DNA of 64,000 bases from an uncultured Flavobacteriaceae bacterium (GTDB lineage Bacteria > Bacteroidota > Bacteroidia > Flavobacteriales > Flavobacteriaceae). The stretch lies in contig CANMRV010000001.1 of the NCBI GenBank assembly GCA_947500435.1, positions 310,001-374,000 on the forward strand, in the 5' to 3' direction. This document shows positions 26,404 to 36,900 of this stretch, in pieces (position 1 is the stretch's first letter; each line of letters begins with the position of its first letter). A program made the translations under genes and the position numbers. Below the pieces are notes generated by a model. The model was not told the origin of the DNA. It saw only the letters and a program-made list of their open reading frames with translations, and made no database searches.

Positions 26404-27552
26404 ATGAAAATTATTTTAAGAACCGCATTAATAGCAGGATTAATGTTAACGACTTCTTGTGGTAAGGAAACCGCAAACATCATAGCCGATATTTTTGATA
26501 AAGAAGTTGAAGAACTTGAGAGCACGGCTTTAGACATAGAAAATGTAACAGATAATGTACTAATTGAGGGGGCAACAAAAATGGAAGGTACGCCTCCAAC
26601 TTCAAATGGTGCAATTTCTTTGGATATATCCGATACTGGAAAAACTGCTTTTTTAGATGAAGGATTTGACGTTTCATTAATTTCTGATGCAGTAATTACT
26701 GGAGCCTTTATTCAGTTCAAATCAAAAGACGGAAGTCTTTCAGATTCCTATTATGATGTTAATCTTCAAATGAATAATTCTGGTAAAGCAAGTAAATCAT
26801 TAAGAAGACGAAGAGTTTCAAAAAATAATTCTTTCTCTACCATAAGTAAAACAGATGATGTTCTTTTAGATGTAGATTTCAATTCAAATATTCAACCAGG
26901 AGAGTTTTGCTACGAAATATGTGTTTACGATGCGAATGGTAGTATCAGTGAACCTCAAGAAGTTTGTGTAAGAGTGGAAGCTTGGGGTGGAAATAGCGCT
27001 ATGGTTGGAAAATGGCAATTGATAAAAACCTATAAGGATTCAGCTCCTGATGACTTTCAAGCCCTTAATGTTGAGAACTGTGAGATGGAGACTACGGAAC
27101 GTTCTTGTAATCTTGACACCTTTACGGTAACATTCGACAGAGAAGATTGCGATAAAATAGAATCTTTTGAAATTACGATGAATAATGACGGTACGTATAC
27201 CGAAAAATTTATGGAAATTGACAAAACAATGATAAGTAATGTTCAAATCCCTTCAGGTATGACAATGAGTGATTTGGAGAATTTTTGCATGTATTCTTTT
27301 TCCAATAGGGAGGCGATTTTAACATACGATGGAGATGGAAAATGGGCTTACCAAAGTGATACGGATAGTTTTATATTTATTGAGTATAACTATAGGGAGG
27401 CCTATGACGGTGATGTTTATGAGGATTCCTTTGAGCCAGGTGATGGTAGTTTGTATTATGGCGCTGGGGGTGATAATGGAGAAGTAAAACTGGTCGATGG
27501 AAAGCTAATAGTATCTAGTTTTGAGTTTAGAACTTCTGAATTCGAAAAGTAA
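26404..27552 (+). CDS. Lipocalin-like surface lipoprotein, function unknown
   Basis: 382 residues from the ATG at 26404, which begins a proper signal peptide with lipobox TTSCGKE (Cys19); a longer frame from 26317 would add 29 polar residues and hide it. Residues about 40-170 have an Ig-like beta pattern ending in a Cys-containing SLC (GEFCYEICVYDANG); from about residue 195 (AMVGKWQLIKTY) the sequence resembles the lipocalin-like domains that open with GxWxL. Six cysteines in the second half suggest disulphides. Cell-surface location is inferred. Confidence 0.7.
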   Translation: MKIILRTALIAGLMLTTSCGKETANIIADIFDKEVEELESTALDIENVTDNVLIEGATKMEGTPPTSNGAISLDISDTGKTAFLDEGFDVSLISDAVITGAFIQFKSKDGSLSDSYYDVNLQMNNSGKASKSLRRRRVSKNNSFSTISKTDDVLLDVDFNSNIQPGEFCYEICVYDANGSISEPQEVCVRVEAWGGNSAMVGKWQLIKTYKDSAPDDFQALNVENCEMETTERSCNLDTFTVTFDREDCDKIESFEITMNNDGTYTEKFMEIDKTMISNVQIPSGMTMSDLENFCMYSFSNREAILTYDGDGKWAYQSDTDSFIFIEYNYREAYDGDVYEDSFEPGDGSLYYGAGGDNGEVKLVDGKLIVSSFEFRTSEFEK

Positions 27553-27566
27553 AAAGAATAAATTTA

Positions 27567-27601
27567 AAAGAGGCGATCTTCTGTTTGATAGCCTCTTTTT
27601 T
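27567..27601 (+). terminator. Intrinsic terminator of the lipoprotein gene
   Basis: AAAGAGGC and GCCTCTTT pair around a 16-nt loop followed by a T run, 15 nt after the stop at 27552. Confidence 0.88.
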
Positions 27602-27647
27602 GTACCCAAAACTATTATTCCATACTATTGTAAATTAAATTTTTTAA

Positions 27648-28097
27648 ATGGTTTTACCCTATGACGACACCTATTTTATGAAAAAAGCCTTGCAAGAGGC
27701 TGAAGCCGCCTTTGAAAAAGGGGAAGTTCCTATTGGTGCCGTTATTGTAGTACAAGACCGAATTATAGCCCGAGCACATAACCTTACCGAACAATTAAAT
27801 GATGTAACTGCTCATGCCGAAATGCAGGCGATTACCGCTGCCGCAAATTTCTTAGGAGGGAAGTATCTGAAAGATTGTACACTTTATGTGACTTTAGAGC
27901 CTTGTCAAATGTGTGCAGGTGCTTTATACTGGAGTCAAATCTCAAAAATAGTCTATGCCGCGGAAGATCCGCAACGTGGTTGTGGCGCAATGGGAACTAG
28001 ACTTCATCCAAAAACTAAGATTGTACGTGGTGTTTTGGAAAATGAAGCTTCTGACTTACTAAAGCGGTTTTTTGTGCAAAAACGGAATCTAAACTAA
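27648..28097 (+). CDS. tadA: tRNA-specific adenosine deaminase
   Basis: 149 residues. It deaminates A34 of tRNA-Arg(ACG) to inosine. The zinc site HAEMQAI (about 57-63) and PCQMCAGALYWS (86-97) match the family, with the catalytic Glu in HAE. The start MVLPYDDTYFMKKAL is plausible; a second Met ten residues later is the usual position for shorter homologs. It ends 4 nt inside the convergent small membrane protein gene. Confidence 0.92.
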   Translation: MVLPYDDTYFMKKALQEAEAAFEKGEVPIGAVIVVQDRIIARAHNLTEQLNDVTAHAEMQAITAAANFLGGKYLKDCTLYVTLEPCQMCAGALYWSQISKIVYAAEDPQRGCGAMGTRLHPKTKIVRGVLENEASDLLKRFFVQKRNLN

Positions 28098-28351
28098 GAA
28101 TCCTTTGGCTCTCTAGGAGGCTTACCTTGCATCTTCCGAACATTCTCATCGGTCAACATATAGTCTTTGAAATCCCTGGTTTTACTTTCCTTATACAGGA
28201 AAAGCGGCATGGCTATAAGAAAAAGTCCAACGGTTCCTGAACCGATGTATTTATGGGATAAAGCTTCTTGGGAATCATCTAACATGAAGCCATAAATGAT
28301 TGCAACAAAAGATGCTAGAACAACTAGTACTATAAAATACTTAAGCTTCAT
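28094..28351 (-). CDS. Small two-helix membrane protein, unknown
   Basis: 85 residues: two hydrophobic segments (about 4-22 and 36-53) and a charged cytoplasmic tail (KESKTRDFKDYMLTDENVRKMQG). I do not recognise the family. It lies 1 nt after the DUF3995 gene and is probably co-transcribed with it and the ClC gene. Confidence 0.7.
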   Translation of the reverse strand: MKLKYFIVLVVLASFVAIIYGFMLDDSQEALSHKYIGSGTVGLFLIAMPLFLYKESKTRDFKDYMLTDENVRKMQGKPPREPKDS

Positions 28352-28352
28352 A

Positions 28353-28778
28353 TTAAATATACATTTGAACTATAAAACCTGCTACTGCCAAGAAAGCACA
28401 TAAGGGAATAAAGTATTTCGTATCTGATTTTGCAAATTTGGTCATTTTTATCTTCTTAAAAAGCCCCACATATTTAAAATCTCCAATGACACGAAGTAAA
28501 AATATGGAAGGTAAAATCCAACCAGTATATAAGGATAGCCAACTCGGTAGTTTAGCAGTAAAGACTTCTATTCGAGCCATATAAAACAAAGAAAAAAACA
28601 AAAGTCCAATCCCAACAATTATAGTGGCAATTGTCGGCGGTTTCAATGCTTGAATACTTTCGTCATTTGTTGGTATTGCAGCATCAATTCCCCATTTCCC
28701 GCCAAAGGCCCAGTAGAAATGTACTACAGAAAGAAAAAGAAAAATTATGGCTAACAAAGCCCCTAGAACTAAAATCAT
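28353..28778 (-). CDS. DUF3995 membrane protein
   Basis: 141 residues with four hydrophobic helices. The N-terminal helix and the HFYWAFGGKWGIDAAIP turn (about 21-37) are the DUF3995 signature, and the RVIGDFKYVGLFKK segment near 103 is also typical. Function unknown. It starts 9 nt after the ClC stop, in a presumed operon of three membrane proteins. Confidence 0.8.
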   Translation of the reverse strand: MILVLGALLAIIFLFLSVVHFYWAFGGKWGIDAAIPTNDESIQALKPPTIATIIVGIGLLFFSLFYMARIEVFTAKLPSWLSLYTGWILPSIFLLRVIGDFKYVGLFKKIKMTKFAKSDTKYFIPLCAFLAVAGFIVQMYI

Positions 28779-28787
28779 CGCGTTATT

Positions 28788-30572
28788 TTACTGCGTAAAA
28801 TTAATTAATTCTCGGCGATAGGCGGTTAATAATTTAGATTTTGAAACGAAGCCATAGTACTTTCCATCTTTGATAACGGGAAGGTTCCAGGCATTACTGT
28901 CTTGAAACTTTTTCATGACCTGTTGCATACTATCTTTTCCATGGAATATATATTCTGGTGCCGAATGCATAAAAGTTGAAACTGTTGTTGTCCGATACAG
29001 GGAAGTTTCAAACATAAACTCCCGAATATCATCTAATAACACAATCCCAACCAAAGCCTCGTTTTCATCTACAACTGGAAATAAATTTCTGGTCGATTGT
29101 GATACAGCTTCATGGAGCATTTCCCCTAAAAACATAGTTGGGGTTACTGTTTTGAAGTTTTGTTCGATAACGTCATCCAATTGCATTACGGTCAGAACAT
29201 TCTCGTCTTTATCGTGGGTGAGCAGTGCCCCTTGTTCGGCTAGTTCGCGGGTGTAAATGTTATGTTTGATGGCGTTTTTTGTGATGAGATAGGATATGGC
29301 CGCAGTAATCATTAGTGGAACAAAAAGTTCATAACCTCCAGTGATTTCCGCTATCAAGAAGATAGCCGTTAAAGGTGCGTGAAGCACTCCGGCAATCAAT
29401 CCCGCCATCCCAATTAAGGTGAAATTGCTTTCGGAGACTGCGAACCCCAATCCCAGATTATTAATGACTTTGGCGACAACATTTCCTAAGGCGCTTCCCA
29501 TCACCATAGTCGGGATGAAAATTCCCCCAGCTCCGCCAGCGGCAAAAGTAGTGGTCATGGCGATGGCTTTAAAAACAGTAATGCCAAACAGGAGTGCAAT
29601 GACTACCCAAATATTATTCATATAGTCGTCAAAGGGAGTCGAACCTAGAGCCGATAGGTGATTCCCATCTAGTAAATTACTGATGAAACTAAAACCTTCT
29701 CCATACAACGGGGGTATAAAATAAAGCATGACACCTATAGCGAGTCCGCCAACAAGGAGTTTATACTTTGGACTCTTCAAAGGCTCAAATAGTTTTAGAA
29801 TTCCAAAGTACATTTTAGTAAAATAGATGGAAGCGAAGGCCGTTCCAACACCTAATAAAATATAGAATAAGGTGTCTTTTACTTCGAAATTATCTGTGAG
29901 CCTAAAATCGAAAAGTACTTCATTCCCAAGAAAAAAATAAGAGGTAAGCACTCCGGATACCGAGGCTAATAAAAGGGGCATTACGGAAAGCATGGTGAAA
30001 TCGATACTAAATATTTCCACCGCAAAAATAATAGCTGCAATTGGCGATTGAAATATGGATGCCACGGCTCCTGCCGATGCACAAGCAATGAGCAAGGAAC
30101 GTGTTTTGGAGTTCAAATGAAGCACGCGACCTAAATTGGAACTTATAGCAGAACCTGATTTCACGGCTGGTCCGAGTAGTCCTACTGAACCTCCAAAACC
30201 AACAGTAAGTGGTGCGGTTATCAGTGGCGTATAAATTTTCTTTAAATCTATAATCCCTTTCTTCTTGCTCAATGCAAATAAGATGGAGGAAACCGCATGC
30301 TCTAATTTTTCTTTGTGTACAAACTTCACATAAAGGAACACTAAAGCAAGTCCGATAATCGGCAATATAAAGTACAGCTGATTGCTCGAAAAAACGATGC
30401 CGCCTTCAAGTGATGATTGTATGAAAAACGTTAGGTTTTTTAAGGTTACCGAGGCTAAACCAGCTAAAAGTCCAACTAAGACAGCAAGAATATGGGTGAA
30501 GGTTTTGTTGGAGATATTTTTATATCGCCATTTGATAAACTTGGTAAAGAGTTTTTCTAGTTGGGTTGGCAT
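28788..30572 (-). CDS. ClC-type chloride channel/transporter with tandem CBS domains
   Basis: 594 residues: ClC core to about residue 435, then two CBS domains (about 465-580). The third selectivity motif GGIFIP (near 346) is conserved, and GGSVGLLGPAVKSG (127-140) corresponds to the GREGP loop. In that loop the gating glutamate is replaced by Leu133, and the GSGIP region is degenerate (HAVSSIL near 92). By analogy with glutamate mutants of ClC-ec1 this suggests passive anion conduction rather than proton exchange. CBS domains point to nucleotide regulation. First gene of a short operon. Confidence 0.88.
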   Translation of the reverse strand: MPTQLEKLFTKFIKWRYKNISNKTFTHILAVLVGLLAGLASVTLKNLTFFIQSSLEGGIVFSSNQLYFILPIIGLALVFLYVKFVHKEKLEHAVSSILFALSKKKGIIDLKKIYTPLITAPLTVGFGGSVGLLGPAVKSGSAISSNLGRVLHLNSKTRSLLIACASAGAVASIFQSPIAAIIFAVEIFSIDFTMLSVMPLLLASVSGVLTSYFFLGNEVLFDFRLTDNFEVKDTLFYILLGVGTAFASIYFTKMYFGILKLFEPLKSPKYKLLVGGLAIGVMLYFIPPLYGEGFSFISNLLDGNHLSALGSTPFDDYMNNIWVVIALLFGITVFKAIAMTTTFAAGGAGGIFIPTMVMGSALGNVVAKVINNLGLGFAVSESNFTLIGMAGLIAGVLHAPLTAIFLIAEITGGYELFVPLMITAAISYLITKNAIKHNIYTRELAEQGALLTHDKDENVLTVMQLDDVIEQNFKTVTPTMFLGEMLHEAVSQSTRNLFPVVDENEALVGIVLLDDIREFMFETSLYRTTTVSTFMHSAPEYIFHGKDSMQQVMKKFQDSNAWNLPVIKDGKYYGFVSKSKLLTAYRRELINFTQ

Positions 30573-30625
30573 TTGGGAGTTTTACTTATCTAAAAGTAAT
30601 GAAAATACAGGAGCGAGTATTTAAC

Positions 30626-31459
30626 TCATTCCAAAAGGGACTTTTTCAAATCCACCAGGTCTTCCAAATAAATTTGGCGAAGTGTTTCCACATAGTCTCT
30701 ATTGTTATAAAACCCTGCATTGAAATCTACAATCGCATCTTCAATCAGCAATTTTGCTTCTGAAACATCATAATCTTTTAAAATCAAAGCTTTGTAATAT
30801 TTAGCATCTGCCGATTGTTTGAAGTACTTAATAACCTTATCAAAATTTTCTAATGCTTCTTCAGGCTTGCCTGATTCATAATAGGCAATTCCACGATATA
30901 AAAACGCTTCGAGTTCAACCCAATCTTCACCGCTATCTTCGGTTTCTTTGGTGATGTGCTTGTCCCAATAGGCAATGGAGTTTTCATAGTCTTTCAAGCC
31001 TAGGTAGGCAATACCACGCCAGAAATCTACACTATGCCCTTGAGGATGGTCGATATATGGGGTCAAAGTATCAGAAGCGTTAAAATCAGCGATGGCTTTT
31101 TTATAATCTCGGTAGAACCAGAGGTAAAGGTAACCGCGCCATGGCTGCCAAGTCGCTGCATCTTTCTCTACGGCTTTATCGAAAATTGGTTTCCATTTAT
31201 GGGGCATTCCTCTTTTCAAATAGGCAACGGAAAGTTCTCTTATGGCTTCGGCATAGGTGGTATCTAGGGCAATGGCTTCTTGGATGCGTTCCATGCTTTC
31301 GGGAGAGCCTTGTAGCAGATTTTCACCAGCTTTATATACTCGTTCGGCCATTTCTCTATTATTACCTTCTTTAGCTTCTAGAGTATTCTCTTTGCAGGAG
31401 AAAAGAAGCAAAATGGTAAAAATACTAAGGTAGAATTTCAACAACTTGCCCATCTTCAA
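30626..31459 (-). CDS. TPR-repeat lipoprotein
   Basis: 277 residues. Signal peptide with lipobox LLFSC (Cys22). At least four TPR-like helix pairs follow: AIALDTTYAEAIRELSVAYLKRG, AATWQPWRGYLYLWFYRDYKKA, WRGIAYLGLKDYENSIAYWDKH and LYRGIAYYESGKPEEALENFDKV. Such lipoproteins usually scaffold protein complexes at the outer membrane. The start lies 35 nt inside the end of the upstream gene, so the two are translationally coupled. Confidence 0.78.
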   Translation of the reverse strand: MKMGKLLKFYLSIFTILLLFSCKENTLEAKEGNNREMAERVYKAGENLLQGSPESMERIQEAIALDTTYAEAIRELSVAYLKRGMPHKWKPIFDKAVEKDAATWQPWRGYLYLWFYRDYKKAIADFNASDTLTPYIDHPQGHSVDFWRGIAYLGLKDYENSIAYWDKHITKETEDSGEDWVELEAFLYRGIAYYESGKPEEALENFDKVIKYFKQSADAKYYKALILKDYDVSEAKLLIEDAIVDFNAGFYNNRDYVETLRQIYLEDLVDLKKSLLE

Positions 31460-31970
31460 TTTTATAAATTATATACATGTAGAGATCACGAACTTCTCTT
31501 GTTTCTAATGAACTCCAATTCTCTTTTCTGAGTGTAAGTTTTGAGAGCCTACTTACTAAATCTTTGTTTAGAGTTGTGATTTCAAGATTTGTGTCTAGTT
31601 GTTTGGTTTCTACATCCCCTAGCTCTCCTTTACAATCGATAAGAAATCGAAAGTTTAAATAGCCGTTATCCGTGAAATTATTATCTGAGTAGTTATTTTG
31701 AATGAACCTTTTAAAAACAGGTTTGCCTCCTTTATAAATGTACGGGGCTGTGCTATGATAGAACCCCACAGGTAGTTTATCACTGCATCGCTTAAAATTT
31801 TCTGATATATCGGGATTATTTGGATCGAGATAACCGATATGACCTTCATTTTTTCGGTCAAATTGATTTTGATAGTTAGAAAGGGTATAGGCAAATCCTG
31901 AAACTATGCTTACCGCAAACCCTAGCAAAATTACAGTTCCGATTTTTGTAATATTATTTCTAACCATCAT
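31425..31970 (-). CDS. Membrane-anchored protein resembling a TonB-like C-terminal domain
   Basis: 181 residues: one N-terminal membrane helix (about 11-28) and an exported domain. The segment GYLNFRFLIDCKGELGDVE (about 101-119) has the strand-DCKG-x-x-G pattern found in TonB C-terminal-like proteins of Bacteroidota, but the proline-rich spacer of true TonB is missing, so energy transduction is not claimed. Two cysteines (KRCSDK and IDCKG) may pair. Overlaps the TPR lipoprotein gene. Confidence 0.55.
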   Translation of the reverse strand: MMVRNNITKIGTVILLGFAVSIVSGFAYTLSNYQNQFDRKNEGHIGYLDPNNPDISENFKRCSDKLPVGFYHSTAPYIYKGGKPVFKRFIQNNYSDNNFTDNGYLNFRFLIDCKGELGDVETKQLDTNLEITTLNKDLVSRLSKLTLRKENWSSLETREVRDLYMYIIYKIEDGQVVEILP

Positions 31971-32052
31971 GGAAAGTTAAAAATAAAATCAATGAGAAGC
32001 TAAATTTTTGGAGTCTCCATAAAGAGTCTGATTTTAATAGGGATTTGATTAA

Positions 32053-33801
32053 CTACAAATCCAACTTCAAACTCAATTCTTTCAATTGCTCTTCATCAAT
32101 TGGAGCAGGCGCATCAATCATCACATCACGACCACTATTGTTCTTAGGGAAAGCGATAAAATCACGAATGGTTTCTTGACCTCCTAGAATTGCAACTAAT
32201 CTATCTAAGCCAAAAGCGATTCCACCGTGTGGTGGTGCGCCGTATTGAAAAGCATCCATTAAGAAACCGAATTGTGCTTTGGCTTCTTCAGGAGAGAAAC
32301 CTAGATGCTTGAACATGGTACTTTGAATTTCCTTATCATGTATACGAATAGAACCACCCCCGATTTCATTTCCATTTAAAACCAAATCATAAGCATTCGC
32401 TCGAACTGCTCCTGGGTCTGAATCTAACAATTCTAATTGACCAGGTTTCGGAGAAGTGAAGGGGTGATGCATGGCATGATAATGTCCAGTTTCTTCATCT
32501 AATTCCAACAATGGGAAATCAATTACCCACAATGGCGCGAACTCCTCTGGGTTGCGCAGCCCCATACGCTCTGCCAACTCCATACGCAAGGCACTTAATT
32601 GTGCTCTTACTTTATTTTTGTCTCCAGAAAGCACACAGACCAAATCACCCGCTTTGGCACCTGTTACTTCTGCCCATTTGGCCAAGTCTTCTTGGTCATA
32701 GAATTTGTCGACTGATGACTTAAAGCTTCCATCATCATTACATCTTGAATATACCATTCCCAAGGCTCCTACCTGTGGTCGCTTCACCCAGTCAGTAAGT
32801 TTGTCGATTTCTTTTCGGGTGTAGGAATTTCCTCCAGGTACAGCTATCCCAACAACTAATTCCGCGGAATTGAAGACATTAAAATCTTTGTGTTGCGCTA
32901 CTTCATTTAATTCGCCGAATTCCATTCCGAAGCGAATGTCCGGTTTGTCGTTTCCGTAACGTTTCATAGCTTCATCAAAAGTCATTCTTGGGAAAGATTC
33001 GATATCAACGCCTTTGATTTCTATTAATAGGTGTTTGGTCAATCCTTCGAAAGCATTTAGAATATCTTCTTGCTCCACAAAGGCCATTTCACAGTCTATT
33101 TGTGTGAATTCGGGTTGTCTGTCTGCTCGTAAATCTTCATCTCTAAAGCATTTTACGATTTGGAAGTATTTATCCAATCCGCCCACCATAAGCAATTGCT
33201 TAAAAGTCTGTGGCGATTGTGGAAGGGCGTAAAATTGACCCTCGTTCATACGACTTGGTACAACAAAATCCCGAGCTCCTTCTGGGGTTGACTTTATTAA
33301 ATACGGAGTCTCAACTTCTATAAACCCTTCGTCAGACAAATATTTTCGGACTTCCATCGCCACCTTGCTTCTAAAAATCAAGCTGTCTTTTACAGGATTT
33401 CTTCGGATGTCTAAATAGCGATATTTCATGCGAATATCTTCACCACCATCCGTTTCATCTTCAATGGTAAAGGGGGGAGTTTTTGATTCATTCAAAACTA
33501 TAACCTCTTCCACCAAAACTTCAATATTTCCTGTTGGGATATTTGGGTTTTTTGAAGCTCTTTCAATAACCTCACCATTCACCTGCACTACAAATTCGCG
33601 GCCTAGACTTCTAGCTTGTTCCAATAACTTAGAAGATGTCCGGTCTTCATCAAAAACGAGTTGCGTAATGCCATAACGGTCACGAAGGTCAACCCAAGCG
33701 ACAAAACCTTTATCACGGGTTTTGTGCACCCAACCTGATAAAGTTACTTTTTGATTGATATGTGATTCGCGTAATTCTCCGCAGTTATGGCTTCTGTACA
33801 T
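32053..33801 (-). CDS. aspS: Aspartate--tRNA ligase
   Basis: 582 residues, standard bacterial AspRS. It charges tRNA-Asp. The anticodon-binding OB fold covers 1-110 ([20 protein letters not shown]), class II motif 2 is [18 protein letters not shown] near 217-234, the bacterial GAD insertion domain lies about 290-410, and motif 3 [16 protein letters not shown] is near 530. Monocistronic; the TTA-rich region upstream holds the terminator of the RND operon. Confidence 0.97.
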   Translation of the reverse strand: MYRSHNCGELRESHINQKVTLSGWVHKTRDKGFVAWVDLRDRYGITQLVFDEDRTSSKLLEQARSLGREFVVQVNGEVIERASKNPNIPTGNIEVLVEEVIVLNESKTPPFTIEDETDGGEDIRMKYRYLDIRRNPVKDSLIFRSKVAMEVRKYLSDEGFIEVETPYLIKSTPEGARDFVVPSRMNEGQFYALPQSPQTFKQLLMVGGLDKYFQIVKCFRDEDLRADRQPEFTQIDCEMAFVEQEDILNAFEGLTKHLLIEIKGVDIESFPRMTFDEAMKRYGNDKPDIRFGMEFGELNEVAQHKDFNVFNSAELVVGIAVPGGNSYTRKEIDKLTDWVKRPQVGALGMVYSRCNDDGSFKSSVDKFYDQEDLAKWAEVTGAKAGDLVCVLSGDKNKVRAQLSALRMELAERMGLRNPEEFAPLWVIDFPLLELDEETGHYHAMHHPFTSPKPGQLELLDSDPGAVRANAYDLVLNGNEIGGGSIRIHDKEIQSTMFKHLGFSPEEAKAQFGFLMDAFQYGAPPHGGIAFGLDRLVAILGGQETIRDFIAFPKNNSGRDVMIDAPAPIDEEQLKELSLKLDL

Positions 33802-33861
33802 GGTTGTATTTCTAATTGAAGCGACAAATTTAAGAAGTATTCAGGACTAAAGTGTTGTAAA

Positions 33862-33895
33862 AAAAAGAATCCCCGAAATTTCAGGGATTCTTTTT
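33862..33895 (-). terminator. Intrinsic terminator of the efflux operon
   Basis: AAAAAGAATCCC and GGGATTCTTTTT pair around CGAAATTTCA with a T run on both strands. It lies 18 nt after the stop of the RND permease gene. Confidence 0.88.
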
Positions 33896-33912
33896 ACAAA
33901 ATGGAATACTAT

Positions 33913-36900
33913 TTAATCTGAAGTGCCTGTTTTTGGCAGGACCTCGTATTCTTCATCTTTGACTAAAAGTTCTTCACCAAGATTCATTTCAGGTTTTCGC
34001 CACCCGCGTACTTTTGTTTTAATGCGATAGGTGATATTAAATAGTACCGGGACAATAATCAAGGTTAGGAAAGTTGCCACGATTAGACCGAAGATAACTG
34101 TCCATGCCAATGGCCCCCAGAACACAACATTGTCCCCACCAAAATAAATTTTAGGGTCAAATTCGGTGACCAGCGAAGCAAAGTCAATGTTCAATCCTAT
34201 AGCTAATGGTATTAATCCTAAAACCGTAGTTATCGCCGTTAAAATTACAGGACGCAGACGAGCTTTCCCTGCTTTTGTAATCACTTTGGTAACATCCTTC
34301 ATAGACAATAAATCCTTATCATCCATATCTAGTTTTACCTTTTTACGGTCGATGAGAATTTGGGTGTAATCTAATAGTACAACACCATTATTTACAACAA
34401 TTCCTGCAAGGGAAATAATACCCATCATCGTCATCATAATAACGAAAGACCATCCTGTAAGCATCAATCCGCCAAATACTCCGATAAAGCTTAAGAAGAT
34501 GGCAATCATAATAATTAGGGGCTTTGAAATTCCTCCAAATTGGAAAATTAAAATCAGCATGATTAACGCTAGGCCACCGAAAAAGGCACCTACTAAAAAG
34601 TTCATTTGCTTGTTCTGCTCTTCAATTTCTCCCGTATAATCTACTTTTACAGCATCTGGAATTCCTTTGAAATTTTCCATTTCTTTGATGACATTACCCA
34701 CAACTTCTGCAGGGTTTCCACCAGCGGTAAGTCCCGAGTACACCGTAACAACACGATTGCCATTGCGATGTTTTATGGAACTAAAGCCCGATGAATTTTT
34801 CTGTGATGCAACTGCAGAAACAGGAACCTCTTTGATTTGTCCAGAAGCTTGATCCCTAAAGATGATATTCTGATTAAATAGCGCGTTTTTATCAAAACGT
34901 AAATCGCTATTAAAGCGTACGTTGATGTCGTAATCTTCTCCATCTTGTTTGAAAACGCCTGCTTTTTCCCCAAATAGGGAACGTCGTAACTGATTTCCGA
35001 CTTGCCCAACAGCAACGCCCAGCTCTCCTGCTTTTTGTCTATCAACAACTACCTGCATTGAAGGCTTGCTCTTGTTTACGTTGATTTTTAATTCCTCGAT
35101 AAAGGGAATATTCTTGCTGTTCAAATAATTGCGAATATCCTCGGCAGTACTAATCAATTCATCATAGTCTTTGCCTTGTAGTTCAATGTTTACCGGATAT
35201 CCTGCTGGAGGCCCTTCTGCCAGCTTTTCAACCGAAATAGAAACGCCAGGGTATATACCTGTTAGGTCAGCTTGAATTGCCCCACGGAGTTCTTCGGTAT
35301 CCAATCCGTTTCGGTATTTAAATTCCCGCATTGAAACCGTAACTTTTCCACGATGTGGCATTTCGGAAGACGAGCCGCCATCCGTTTGTGGGTTACCAGC
35401 ACCTTCTCCAACTTGTGATACGGCAGATTCTACCAAATAGTTATAATCAGCATCACGTTTATATTTTTCACGTTTGACTACATTATAAACTCGGTCTTCA
35501 ATGGCCTTGGTAATCGTATTTGTTTTCTCTATGGATGTGCCTTCAGGATATTCAATATACACATATACCTCATTCGGACTGTTCTCTGGAAAGAACTCGA
35601 TTTTGGTTCTTCCTGAGCCTATTGACATGCCGAATAACATGAAGGTCACCAACAATAGTACTACGGTAACTCCAAAGTACCAATACACATTTCCTCCGCG
35701 TAAGGCGTGCTTAATTCGACGCTCGTACCAGTCTTCAAAACGAGGCATCACCTTATTTTGAAAACTATTGGCTAATCCCTTTATGGCATATTTATACGCC
35801 CAAAGCATCAGCGCTGTAAAAATCATTACTGTACCCAATCCTCTAGCGGGTCCGCCAATGAAAAGTATTAGTAGTCCAAGACCACCAACGATCGCAGTTG
35901 TTCTAATGAGGCCTTTGCGGCTAATTTCTTTGTCACCAATTTCCATATACTGGGAAACCAGCATTGAATTCATAAATAGCGCTACAAATAGTGATGAACC
36001 TAATACAACGGAAAGTGTAACTGGGAAATAAATCATGAACTGCCCGAAAAGCCCAGGCCAGAGTCCGAGTGGAACAAACGCCGCAACGGTAGTCACTGTT
36101 GATATGATTATGGGCAATGCAATTTCACCGATACCTTTTTTAGCAGCCTCGGTTCTTGACATTCCCTCACTCATTAAACGATAGACGTTTTCGACTACCA
36201 CGATACCGTTATCCACGAGCATACCCAGACCCATAATCATTCCGAATAATACCATTGTATTCAGGGTGAAGCTTAGGCTATCAACAATAACTCCCAAGGA
36301 GTTTAGTACGAAGAATGATATAAACATCGACATCGGAATTGCAAATCCCACAAAAAGGGCATTGCGAAAACCAAGGAAAAACATCAAAACGGTAACTACC
36401 AGAATAATTCCAAAGATGATACTGTTTACAAGGTCATCGACTTGGTTTAATGTTCGATCAGAAGAATCGTTGGCAATAGAAATATTTAAATCGGCAGGAT
36501 AATACTCCGCCTGTGCTTTCTTCACAAGCGCTCTAATCTCCTGTGTGGCGGCAATAGTATTCGTTCCTGAACGCTTTTTTATATCTAGCATGACAACACT
36601 TTCGCCGTATTCCCTTGCAAATGTGGTCTTGTCTTCCTCGTCAAAAGTTACCGTTGCAATATCTTTGAGATATACCGCACCATTCTCTGACTTAACCACA
36701 AATTCATTAAGCTCCTGTGGCTCTTGAATCTCACCTAAAACTCTAATGGTTCTGCGTTGCTCACTGGTTTTAATGTTTCCGGCAGACATCGTCATATTAC
36801 CATTGCCTATGGCGCTAATAACATCTTGAAAGCTTACTTTGGCGGCCATCATTTTGTAAACATCAACGGCTACTTCAACCTCCTTCTTTTGCGCTCCTCG

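Noticed and set aside
33014..33232. Plus-strand open frames inside aspS and other large genes
   Set aside because: Antisense shadows of conserved genes without own signals.
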